64,000 nucleotides of DNA from contig CM048840.1 in the NCBI GenBank assembly GCA_026545765.1, positions 19,100,765-19,164,764 on the forward strand, in the 5' to 3' direction. The position numbers and the translations under genes were made by a program. This stretch comes from Plantago major (lineage: Eukaryota > Streptophyta > Magnoliopsida > Lamiales > Plantaginaceae). A model generated the notes under the pieces. It had not been told where the DNA came from. It saw only the letters and a program-made list of their open reading frames with translations, and made no database searches. Below, piece after piece: positions 24,470-34,659 of the stretch (position 1 is its first letter; each line of letters opens with the position of its first letter).

Positions 24470-25241
24470 TGGAGAAGCTAGGCAGAAATCTATCAATAAT
24501 AAACAAAAATTATAGCTACATTCTTGAATAAAACTTAAGATTTAACAAGATTAAAGCCCATACAATTGGATAACACATGGTAAACCTTAAGCGGAAAAAC
24601 ATTTCATAAAAAAGAATCCACTTTTATCAACAAGTTCAAATAGTTTCATCAGGATAACAAATAAAACCATACAATCTCCAATTCAGGGATTAAGGCGACC
24701 AGTACAGCGGTAATGGAACGTACAAATTTCAGCCTAATTGAATAGATGACATAGCAGCATAGAAAAGTTTTCCCCTTTTCTCACACTACAGTTAAAAACA
24801 AGAAATTTTGCTGAGGCATTAATCTCAAAGAAGTTTAAATAAGTGTGTCCCTGTTCAGCAAGAGAAGAGAGACTAACTTACATCCGACATGGAGAGGGTT
24901 GAAGGGTTCTGGATTGAGCTGCAGGAGATGGCAAATGGCCGTGCTTTGCAGTAATTCGAGGTTGAAAACTTGCGATTTTGTGAGGAAAATTACAAATAAC
25001 ACCTTAAACTTTGGGAATTTTCGTAAATAGGCTCATGCAGTTCTTTTCTTGCATTTTTCTTAATTTCCCAAGTCAAATGCCGGTTTGTTTATACTTTAGT
25101 GTCATTTATGCAATTTACAAGATTTGGCCAAAACAAAATCATTTCTTTTCCATCGATAAAATTCTAAAACCCCAGCAAAATCCCAGGCAAGCCTCCTTCT
25201 CTCCCACCTCTTTCTGCACAAACAACAGCAATAACCACAAA
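24470..25241. promoter_or_regulatory. Shared divergent promoter region, SecE-like and thioredoxin z genes
   Basis: The two start codons point away from each other across about 770 bp. The interval probably holds both leaders. On the minus strand a donor-like CTTAC (read as GTAAG) at 24877-24881 suggests a 5' untranslated exon for the SecE-like gene. No specific factor sites were assigned. Confidence 0.4.
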
Positions 25242-27015
25242 ATGCTAACAGCCATTTCTGCTTTCCATGGTTCACTCCTCAAATCACCTCCTTTTCCATT
25301 GAAAACCCACAAACCAAACAGTAATAATACCCTTTTCTTCACCACTCACAGCAACAGACCTTATACTTCTACTCCCTTATCCACTCAAACCCACCTCCCA
25401 AGAAAGCTGCTTTGCAAACCACCCGCCGGAAAATACATCAGAGACGACTATCTTGTGGTACTAATCTGTTACCTTTTCCTTTCTTTTTATGTTTACTTGT
25501 AAGACGATTCGATTTTGTAACATTTATGCTGTTTCTAGTCATGGGATTTGGTTTATTCGTCGGATTGGTGTGTAGAGATACTTCAATTGTTGAAAAGATT
25601 GAATTTTTACGACATTTATCTTGTTTTTGGTTCTGGGATTTGGTCTGCTACTTTGTTTGTGGGGTTGATAATGATTAGTTGCTATAGAGTTGCTGGGAAG
25701 GTTCTTTTGGTTTGTGATATTGCTATAATTTTATCAGCTCAATTGTTAAGCTTTAATAAGTGTTGAGTCCAATCAGTTACATTCTCCGAATCAACTTGTT
25801 GTCTCCATATGAAGTTGTGAAATAGAAATTTGATCTGATATCCTAAATGGACAAACTGAACAAGTTCATTCTTGTTCTTTTGTGTTTTATGTTTGTTATA
25901 AAGTATGTGTTGTTTGTAGTGAAATTTGATTTTTATTGTTCTCTTGCTGTTGTTTAATGGTGTTGCAGAAAAAGATATCTGCAGCAGAAGCCCAAGAATT
26001 GGTGAAGGGAGACCGTAATGTACCTCTTATAATTGATTTTTATGCAACATGGTGCGGTCCGTGTATACTGATGGCGCAAGAACTTGAAACGGTATAATTG
26101 AATACTATGTTATATTGTTTGAGCATTTGACTGTGAAAAATGCCGCATCTTTGAACCATTTTGGTTGGACTTATTTGGGAGATTCACAAAGAAATTGGCT
26201 ATGCTTGTTTCCTTTTCATTGAACCAGCCTGCTTTCAGACCAAAAGGGCTATTGTTTTAGCTTTTGGTTCTTCGTTGAGTTCCGTCCTTACATTCACTAA
26301 AGTGGTTGACACGTTAAAGGTGTTCATAGTTGGTAGTATACAACTTACAATAGCAATATAGGCTGCCATTCCTTTTTGTCTACCAACACTGCCTACCAGT
26401 TAGATGGCTTTTATCTTCTTGAGCTCTTCAGATCGAGTTGATACTCTACAAGTGAAAAGTAACATTAAGATAACATGTTGCTCATTCATCAGGGCATTAA
26501 GATTTGTAACTTGAGCTAAATTTGGCAGTACCTCTGCATAAGTATCTAAAGTAGGCCTAGTAGATGAAGATTATCACAAGTTCACCATATAATGCTTGTG
26601 CTTCAATTTCAACCTGTGTGTTAAAGGTGTATATATATCTGTTTGTGCCCAAATCATTCTTGAAATCTCGGCAGAATATAAGAATACTTTTTTAGATCAT
26701 TCATTAACTTCGATTTCAACACATTGTGATGCAGCTTGCTGTTGAGTATGAAAACAGTGCATTGATCGTGAAGGTTGACACAGATGACGAATATGAATTT
26801 GCAAGAAACATGCAGGTTAGGCGTCATCCTTAAAGCTTTTTTTTTTAGATCCCATTAATTATCACGAAACTTTAACAAGCGCACAATTTATTTTACAGGT
26901 TCGAGGATTACCAACAGTATACTTCATCAGTCCTGATCCAAGTAAAGATGCTATTAGAACAGAAGGGCTCATCCCCATACAGGTGATGCGAGATATACTT
27001 GAAAATGACATGTGA
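25242..27015 (+). CDS. TRXz: Plastid thioredoxin z (CITRX/TRXz), 4 exons
   Basis: This is a thioredoxin of the plastid nucleoid. It associates with the plastid-encoded RNA polymerase and is needed for chloroplast development. The exons are 25242-25457, 25969-26091, 26735-26815 and 26899-27015 (537 nt, 178 residues), all phase 0 with GT-AG introns. The first 60 or so residues are Ser/Thr/Pro-rich without acids, a typical transit peptide. They are followed by LLCKPPAGKYIRDDYLV, the conserved start of the mature protein. The active site is WCGPC in DFYATWCGPCILMAQELET. Also conserved are KVDTDDEYEFARNMQVRGLP and FISPDPSKDAIRTEGLIPIQ. The length is close to Arabidopsis At3g06730. The start was chosen because the upstream in-frame ATG (25011) would place non-transit-like sequence first. 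Introns 2 and 3, exons 3 and 4, and the 3' flank are duplicated at 31.5-32.7 kb. Confidence 0.93.
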
Positions 27016-29395
27016 AGTAATCAAACTACAAATGATGGCATAAAGTTACGCCCTTGATCATGCAATACTCTTCCAGGCAATGAGGAACATGTTTAGAACT
27101 TGAGATGCTTCTTCAGCGATGCTGCAGTCAAGCAGTCCTCTTATCAAGTGTGATTAGTTGTAGAATCTGCACCGAACTTGTTTTATCTCTTGTATTTTGT
27201 TCCCATTGTAGAGGCGTATGCGTTGTTAATGTCATCTAGGTGTCTAGTCTAGAGTTTGTATTCGTTGTAGAAGTTATGATCTGAGCTGTAGCATTATACT
27301 GAGTTTTGAATAGAACATTTGCAACTAAAAAGAAAGCTGAACAAATGAATCTTGTTCGGCTAATTTGTGCATATCAACAAACCCTTCCCGATTTGCCTAC
27401 TTGGCCAGATGATGCAGGCATTTGTTAGTTGTTCTCTGTATACAAGACCGTGTTATCTGTACAAGAACTTGACACTTGCAGCAATGATATACTTACTATA
27501 CACCAGCCTAATATAGTATTTTTGTATCAAATACAACGGCTCACGAATCAATAGTGCTCTAAGTCGTATATGGCGAAAGCACAAGTAAGAAGTACTAGAG
27601 AATATAAAACTTGCAAAAGTTTAAAATACTATACACCACATGAAAATAAATCATTGTCCAATAACATCGAAGCGACTTACCATGAGACACAAATAGACTC
27701 TCGGAAGTAAGAGTAATTGGGTTCAATTTCTCGAATGATAGAGAATTGATCCGAATATCTGCGAATCAATCTGCAATTTAGGAACGAATCGGATAACGGA
27801 TTCAATTGTTCACGACTAAAATAAAAAGGCTTCTTTTTCCCAGGTGGTCTTCTGCCCCCTTGTTTAGTTTAGGTGTTGTACGACAATGAATGAACCCCAA
27901 TTAGTTTCAGTACAGAGAGTTGAAAAAGAGCAAGAAAATCCCTTTGATCGGAGAACTCACTCCCGAGGAATCGAAAAACTAGACCTAACCGGGATCTTCC
28001 TCCAGAACCTTATCCGGCACCCAAATTTACAATTTGAATGCCTCACTTTCGTGCTCACCAACCTGAATTTTCCTCTACTCTACCATTGCAACTCTGAAAC
28101 AGTTGGTTATACTTTTCAAGATTGGCTGCGATTCTTGGTAGGTTCTCTTCTCTCTCATTTCTAGCTTATGTACTCTTATAATTATTTGATTTCTAGCTTT
28201 TTATTCATTCTGGGTGTTTTGAGTTCAGTTTCAAGGTACCTTCTTCATTGAAATGCGAGAATAGGATTCTCACCTCAAGTGTCAAGATTTAAGGTAATTT
28301 TCGGCTTCTTCGAATGTCTTGCATATGATTTTTACTAGTATTTCTCTAGCTTGGTTAGGTCTGTTTTTTCAAGAGCCTAGGCATACTTAACGCCTCACTT
28401 GTTTTCAGCAAATCTTTCTGTTTGGCTTTGTTATAGAATTGAAAATTTTTATGTATAGCAATGTGTTGAGCTACCTGATTATTGAATTCAGAGTCATAAT
28501 CTAGACTTCTCCATCAACTTTCGATTCAACACGTGTGAAGACTGTGTATCTTGTGTGAATTTTTTGCAAGTCTAATAGTGTCCTTTCCAGTGAAATTGCC
28601 CCATCATTATATATGGTCTTTGTTACAGATAAAATTTAGGCTTGTAAGGTAGCAGAAGTACACTAGATATAACTAAGTATAGGTACCAGAAACACAAGTT
28701 ATATTGTGACTTTTGATGATGATATTTTTGTGTAGGATGTGAATAGTGAGCGCTTATTTGAAATCATGTTCAATTGTTTTATAAAATTACACTTAGTAGG
28801 TATTGTGATGGAAATAACGATCATGATCACTATTTAGAAACTAGATAGATGGATTGTACAGACTTCGTGTTTCATGTTTGACATTAGTTTATTTTTAATG
28901 TTGTTTGCTAGTTGTTACAATGTTACACTTCAGTCTTCATTATGATTGTAAATCAAAATCTTATTTTGGAAATTAATGAGAGTTCAAAAAGATACTACGT
29001 ATTGTATTTGATGTTTATTTCTCCTCCTCATCCTCCCCCCCCCTCCTCCTCCTCTTCTTTTTGAAAAGATAGATTTATGTTAAATTAGTTACAGATAGTG
29101 ACATGTGTGAATAATTAAACCAAAAAGGAATTGGTTATAGAGGAAAACTTACTTGCATATGTAAATTAAGGAAATGAACATAACAACTAATGGGTGGAGT
29201 ACGGCTTTAAAGTGTATCTTATGGTTACATGTTACACAGTTTAACATAGGTTTCTGACTTGGTTATATTGCTAACTGCCTGCCATCTTTTAAATTTGGCA
29301 GGGCCCCATATAATTTAGGCCGTCGCTGGAGGAAACGATTCTAAGATAAGTATCCTTGTCCTCGTATATTCTACATTTACTACTGCTATTTCGCC
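27016..29395. other. Intergenic; 3' end of TRXz and upstream region of PPR gene
   Basis: 27016-27570 is the TRXz 3' region, duplicated near 32340-32820 and 33280-33430. The frame at 27886-28164 has no recognisable family and probably belongs to the leader of the PPR transcript. A pyrimidine tract followed by GGCAG at 29297-29301 could be the acceptor of a 5'-UTR intron. A C/T-rich tract lies at 29020-29060. Confidence 0.45.
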
Positions 29396-30910
29396 ATGTA
29401 CCACCATATCACTCTTTTCCGACCCAGCATTTACAAAGGGTGGTCATGTTTTTCGGTTGTTTCTCGTAATTTATGTACTGGAACATTTAAGGGGGATGAT
29501 GCCGAGAATGGGTTGGGGGCCTTAGGGCGCATTGAGGAGTTTATTCTTAAGGAATCTTGTGAAACTATGACATTTGAGGATACAGAAGAGAACGTTTCAG
29601 ATTTGTATGATTCACTTGGTTCTTTGGGAGCCAATGACAGTGATGCTGATGTAGTTTCCCACCAGGGAAACTTCCGTGCTAGACAACATTTCATCAATGA
29701 GACAAAAAGCAATGCTGCAAGAATTCTTGAAATTCTTCTTACGGATGGTCCAGGATTTGATGCGAAACCGGTTATAAATGATCTAGGTGTGAAAGTTTCT
29801 GGTCTTCTTGTGAGAGAAGTTCTTCTTGGTATCTTAAAGACCATAAATCATGTGAATAAGAACAGGTGTGCAAAGCTAGGGTACAAGTTTTTCGTGTGGT
29901 CTGGTCAACAAGAGAGTTACAGGCATATGGAAAATGCCTACCATATAATGTTAAAAATCTTTGCTAAGACTGAGGAATTCAGAACGATGTGGAGATTAGT
30001 CGATGAGATGATTGATAAAGGTTACCCCATCACCGCACGTACTTTCAACATTATTATATGTGCTTGTGGTGAGGTTGGATTAGCTAGAAAAATTGTGGAG
30101 GGGTTTATTAAGTCAAAGAACTTCAGTTATAGACCATTCAAACATTCGTACAATGCAATTCTACATTCGCTTTTAACCCTACGTCAATACAAGTTGATCG
30201 AGTGGGTTTACCTGCAGATGGTGGTCGAAGGTCATTCGCCAGATGTGTTTACCTACAACGCCATCATGTGTGCAAAGGTCCGGTTAGGAAAACTAGATCA
30301 CTTTCACAGATTATTTGATGAAATGGGGAGAAGTGGTTTCTCACCTGATTCTCATACATTTAACCTCCTTTTACATGTTCTAGGTAAGAGAGATAAAGGT
30401 TTAGCAGCATTGAAGCTTTTGAGTCACATGAAAGAAGTTGGCGTCCAGCCTAGTGTTCTTCACTTCACCTCATTGATAGATGGGTTTAGCCGGGCTGGCA
30501 ATATGGAAGCGTGCCATCATTTCTTCAATGATATGATGAGCTATGGATGTGTACCCGATGTTGTTTGTTATACTGTCATGATAACAGGTTATGTTGTGGA
30601 AGGTGAGCTTGATAAAGCTCAAGAGATGTTTGCTGAGATGATTAATAAGGGGCAATTGCCTAATGTGTTTACATACAACTCTATGATCCGTGGGCTTTGT
30701 AAAGCTCAGAAATTTGAGGAGGCTTGTTCTTTGTTCAAAGAAATGGAAACGAAAGGAGTTAACCCCAATTTTCTTGTGTATTCTACATTGGTGGGCTTCC
30801 TACAAAATGCAGGAAGGCAGTCCGAAGCCCAGGAAGCTATAAAACATTTGGTGGAGAAGGGGAAGTATATTCATCTCCTGGGAAAAATCAAAACATATCG
30901 AAGATTATAA
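29396..30910 (+). CDS. P-class pentatricopeptide repeat protein, intronless (At1g55630/At3g60050-like)
   Basis: This is a single 504-residue frame. PPR proteins bind organelle RNA and guide its processing, stability or translation. The N-terminus (MYHHITLFRPSIYKGWSCFS, then RNLC) is basic and hydrophobic with no early acids, and suggests mitochondrial import. About nine consecutive 35-residue P motifs run from about residue 180 to the end. Examples are VFTYNAIMCAKVRLGKLDHF, SHTFNLLLHVLGKRDKGLAA, VVCYTVMITGYVVEGELDKA and VFTYNSMIRGLCKAQKFEEA. There is no E, DYW or SMR domain. The upstream KLGYKFFVWSGQQESYRHME block is typical of the At1g55630/At3g60050 group. The target RNA cannot be read from the sequence. 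The gene lies between thioredoxin z and the broken duplicate of it. Confidence 0.9.
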   Translation: MYHHITLFRPSIYKGWSCFSVVSRNLCTGTFKGDDAENGLGALGRIEEFILKESCETMTFEDTEENVSDLYDSLGSLGANDSDADVVSHQGNFRARQHFINETKSNAARILEILLTDGPGFDAKPVINDLGVKVSGLLVREVLLGILKTINHVNKNRCAKLGYKFFVWSGQQESYRHMENAYHIMLKIFAKTEEFRTMWRLVDEMIDKGYPITARTFNIIICACGEVGLARKIVEGFIKSKNFSYRPFKHSYNAILHSLLTLRQYKLIEWVYLQMVVEGHSPDVFTYNAIMCAKVRLGKLDHFHRLFDEMGRSGFSPDSHTFNLLLHVLGKRDKGLAALKLLSHMKEVGVQPSVLHFTSLIDGFSRAGNMEACHHFFNDMMSYGCVPDVVCYTVMITGYVVEGELDKAQEMFAEMINKGQLPNVFTYNSMIRGLCKAQKFEEACSLFKEMETKGVNPNFLVYSTLVGFLQNAGRQSEAQEAIKHLVEKGKYIHLLGKIKTYRRL

Positions 30911-31134
30911 GCAGATGAAGTGCATAAATAGAGAAGAGCTGCTTATCTTCCATTGGCTTCAACGCATTTGTAAGTCGTAGCTAATCCAGTTTTGACTTTA
31001 CTATATCTGAGTGTGATTATGAAAGCTAATAAGAAACAGTTGGAAATTTATTACATCATGCATCACTAGGTTCTATCATAATTACGCATTGGTTTGCCTG
31101 AATACGATAATTTTCTGTACTTTTTAAGCTCAGG

Positions 31135-31440
31135 TTATCACTAGCTTATCAGCTCGATGAGTTTATTCTCGAAATAAGACTATTACGTGAATGCCTAACC
31201 AGTAGCTGATAAGCTAGTTGATCTGATAAGTTTGTCCATAAAACTTATAAAAAAAAAAAAAAAATTAGCTGATTTGTTTTTACATGCTATAGTTGGCAAA
31301 TCATCTAGCTTATCAGCTAATTAATTTACTAAACAATATTATAAAAATCAACTAGCTTATAACCTACCCAATTCTTACCACCTAGCTTATCAACTAGCTA
31401 CGAGCTAGACTATCACCTAGTTTTGCTAAACAGAGCCTAA
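31135..31440. mobile_element. MITE-like element rich in AGCTTATCAGCT
   Basis: CTAGCTTATCAGCT and its complement AGCTGATAAGCTAG occur repeatedly in both orientations. The right end CTAAACAGAGCC resembles hAT-type MITE termini. A related copy lies near 63585-63775. A 22-base A run lies inside. Confidence 0.5.
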
Positions 31441-31469
31441 GTGGGAATGTGTGGATCTACCTATCAGTC

Positions 31470-33430
31470 TTGACATTCTGCTTTTCCATGTAAGAGAACT
31501 CGAAGTATCTCCCTTCTCTTTATCTGACCAAAACAGGGGTATCGCTTTAACGTTTGGTTCTTCGTGGAGTTTCTTCATTACATTTACTAAAGTGTGGTTG
31601 AAAGTTGAAACGTTAAGGGGATGAGCTGTCACTCATAGTAAGTAGTGTACAACTTACAATAGCAATATATAGGCAACCATTTCTGTTTGTCTATGAAAAC
31701 TGCCCACCAGTCAGATGGTTTCTATCTGCATGAGCTCATGAGATCGAGTTGAAACTTGATACACTACAAGTGAAAAGTAACAATACGGCAAAAATGTTGC
31801 CCATTCAGTGCATTAAGATTTGTAGCTTAAGCTAAATTTGGCAGTACCTCTGCATAAGTATCTAAATTAGGCCTAGTAGATATAGATTATCATGAGTTCA
31901 CTGTTCACCATATAATGCTTGATGCTTCTGCTTAAACTTCAACCTGTGTTTAAGGTGTATATCTGTTTGTGTTCAAATCATTCTTGAAATCTCGGCAGAA
32001 CATAAGAATAGTTCTTGAGATCATTGATTAACTTCGATTTCAACACATTGTGATGCAGCATGCTGTTGAGTATGAAAACAGTGCATCAATCGTGGAGGTT
32101 GATATACAGATGACGGATATGAATTTGCAAGAAACATGCAGGTTAGACATCATTGTTAAGCTGTTTTTTTAGATCCTATTGATTATCAAGAAACTTTATC
32201 AAGCACACCATTTAATTTACAGGTTCGAGGATTACCAACAATATACTTCGTCAGTCCTGATCCAAGTAAAGATGCTATTAGAACAGAAGGGCTCATCCCC
32301 ATACAGGTGATGTGAGATATACTTGAACATGACATGTGAAGTAATCAAACTGCAAATAATGGCATAAAGTTGTGCCCTTGATCATGCTACACTCTTCCAG
32401 TCATTGAGGAACATGTTTAGAACTTGAAACGTTCCTTCAAAGATACTGCAGCCAAGCATTCATCTTATTAGTGATGATTAGTTGTAGAATCTACGCCCAA
32501 CTTGTTTTATTTCTTGTACTGTGTTCAAGTTGTAGAGGCGCGTGGTTGTAGAATCTACGCCCAATTTGTTTTATTTCTGGTATTGTGTTCCAATTGTATA
32601 GGCGTATGCATTGTAAATCTCATTTACGTGTCCAATCTCAGATTTTGTATTTGTTGTAGAACTTATGATTTTCACTGTAACATTATACTTCTGAATTTTG
32701 AATAGAACATATGCGACAAGAAAAGAGAGCCGAACAAATGTATTTACATGTTCGGCTACTCTCTGCATATCAACAAAATCTTCCCAATTTACCTACTTGG
32801 CCAGATGATGCAGACATTTGCTGTCCTTTTTGGTACTAAAAAGATCGTTTTCATTAGTCCAAAACCAAGTTGGTACAAAGGTCGACCGTAGTCCAGACCA
32901 TCCCCAATCCCCATTTACCAGATTAGTACAGGTCCTAACAAATTTTATCAGAAAAGCAATCTATCCACATTCATTTTTAGCTGCGGGTATAATCTGATCT
33001 TTCAACTCAACCATATCTACAGGCCTATTCTGAAAATTTTGCAGGTTTACGAGCAGACGAATGCTATCGCAACACCTGCTTTCAACAACCGCGCATGCAC
33101 AGATCGTTTACCTTTAGCCTTCCTACACATCCAATTAAAATCTGCAGACCCAGAACTTGGATGATAAGTCAGCTTCAGCCACCTCAAAATATACACCAAC
33201 AGTTGTAGACTCAGGTCTATCTTATACAATTCCAAACTTGGACTATCTTTTGTTGCCAGCCTTTGATGCAGACATTTGTTAGTTGTTCTTTAAATATAAG
33301 ACAGTCTGTATAAGACCTTGACACTTGCAGCAATGATGTATCCAATCCACCAGCCTAATTTGGTATTTTTGTACTACATAAACGCAGCCGCTCACGAATT
33401 AATAGTGATCTAATTCGTATGAGGTGCAAA
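31470..33430 (+). pseudogene. Partial thioredoxin z duplicate (exons 3-4 only), broken
   Basis: This segment matches the TRXz gene from intron 2 through the 3' flank (about 26240-27570). Exons 1-2, with the transit peptide and the WCGPC active site, are absent. Exon 3 (32059-32141) has two extra bases: GTTGACACAGATG of the parent reads GTTGATATACAGATG. This shifts the frame. Exon 4 (32223-32339) keeps VRGLP and SPDPSKDAIRTEGLIPIQVM, but then has TGA (32313-32315) where the parent has CGA. The introns are retained, so this is a DNA-level duplicate and not a retrocopy. The PPR gene lies between parent and copy. The 3' part is interrupted by a 443-bp insertion (32821-33263). Confidence 0.85.
32821..33263. 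mobile_element. 443-bp insertion with 15-bp target duplication
   Basis: TGATGCAGACATTTG is present on both sides (32806-32820 and 33264-33278), while the parental sequence (27408-27422) has one copy. The insert is not homologous to the parent locus. A 15-bp duplication fits target-primed retroposition (LINE or SINE) better than most DNA elements. The insert shows no clear poly(A) tail, and its family is unknown. Confidence 0.65.
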
Positions 33431-34262
33431 AAGGAACCAAAAAAAAAAAAAGAAAAAGAAAGAAAAACCACTTATGAAGTTAAAAGTATTCCAACATGTT
33501 ACAGAACTTCATACATTATTAGAAAATGAAGGTATCCCACACGCCACACCAAACAAATAAAATACAAAATCTTATATTTACACATTTTTACACACTTCTC
33601 ACTGAAATTACACCATTTCATACATGTTTTATCATTTATTTTAATTTTCACTTAAAACTACACGTCAACCCTAATGTATAAAGTATTCGGGACAGATGGA
33701 GTAGCATATTGTACATTACTCCACATGGAAACAAATCACTTTAATTTCCAATATTTCAAAGCTACTTACATGAGACACAATTTCTCGAATGTTAGAGCTT
33801 TATGATATTGTATCGCTTATCTAACAAAATGTGTGAAATCCGAAATAAACCATGTATGTGCCCTCACAGTAATTAACATTTGGTCAGTAAAATTTATTTA
33901 CCATTATCTACAAGAGGTGGGTAGAGTCTTATTTTTCCATTGAACTGTGATCATTTGAGTTTTATCACTTATAATTTTATCTGCTTCACTATAAACAGCT
34001 AAAAGATCATCACTCAAATCAACCAAAAGAAGTATGCACACAATTATCTTGCAATAAAAGAACTAATCACATATCAGTAAAACTAAGATCATCTCATAAA
34101 CTCATTTCTTAATACATGTACACAACCTATAATTCTTCAAAATGTATGTTAATATTGTACTATTAACATATAATCTGGCCTAAAAAACTAACAAAAAATC
34201 TTCTCTTTTTTTTTTTTTTTTCCTTGTACAGCCTCATGTAAATCAACTAGCAGAGGAATTAA
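33431..34262. other. Intergenic, AT-rich
   Basis: No gene is supported. It contains an A-rich tract (33437-33470) and a T-run (34206-34221). The last part is the 3' flank of the ARGOS-like gene. Confidence 0.5.
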
Positions 34263-34499
34263 CTAATGAGTAATGACAATATTAGCAGCTACATTAGCAG
34301 GTGACAAAGCCAACACCATAAGCAATGCCATTATCCCTACTGGAAACAACATCAGCATCATCGGTGGAGGCGGCAATGGCGGCAATATAGGCGGCAGAAC
34401 CACCAGAGACACAGACAGAACCACCAGCACCACCAACCACCACCCCTTGAAGCAGCTCATCGTCGTCTTCACCTCCACTTTTTCCATTCCTCGCCTCAT
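34263..34499 (-). CDS. ARGOS/OSR family growth regulator, 78 residues
   Basis: ARGOS, ARGOS-LIKE and OSR proteins are small endoplasmic-reticulum membrane proteins that promote organ growth and dampen ethylene signalling. The start is the ATG at 34499 (MRRGMEKVEVKTTMSCFKGW). Upstream in-frame codons lack an ATG. The OSR domain is unmistakable: a first hydrophobic helix (LVVLVVLSVSLVVLPPIL), the proline hinge LPPLPPPP, and a second helix (MLMLFPVGIMALLMVLAL). The protein is shorter than ARGOS itself and lacks a long N-terminal region, so it resembles the OSR1/OSR2 branch. It has no intron. A TATA box lies about 140 bp upstream. The gene stands alone, with long non-coding flanks. Confidence 0.88.
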   Translation of the reverse strand: MRRGMEKVEVKTTMSCFKGWWLVVLVVLSVSLVVLPPILPPLPPPPMMLMLFPVGIMALLMVLALSPANVAANIVITH

Positions 34500-34639
34500 A
34501 TTGGTATACGATATACTAATTCGATAACGGATCGAAGAAGAATGTGTAGAATCCTTTTGCTTTGTGTGTAACTGGAACAAGAACAAGTAGAGGAATGGTT
34601 TGGAAATTGAATATGGGTAGATGTATCATGTACATGTGT

Positions 34640-34649
34640 ATATTTATAA
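34640..34649 (-). promoter_or_regulatory. Probable TATA box of the ARGOS/OSR-like gene
   Basis: On the minus strand this reads CTTATAAATA, about 140 bp upstream of the ATG at 34499. It is followed by a pyrimidine-rich leader that includes a TTGTTCTTGTTCC tract. Confidence 0.5.
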
Positions 34650-34659
34650 GGCATGATTT

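Noticed and set aside
27886..28164. 92-residue frame upstream of the PPR gene as a separate gene
   Set aside because: No recognisable domain. More likely leader sequence of the PPR transcript. Kept only as a remark in the intergenic entry.
29431..29844. 137-residue minus-strand frame within the PPR gene
   Set aside because: Antisense shadow of the PPR coding region. The sense frame has nine clear PPR motifs.
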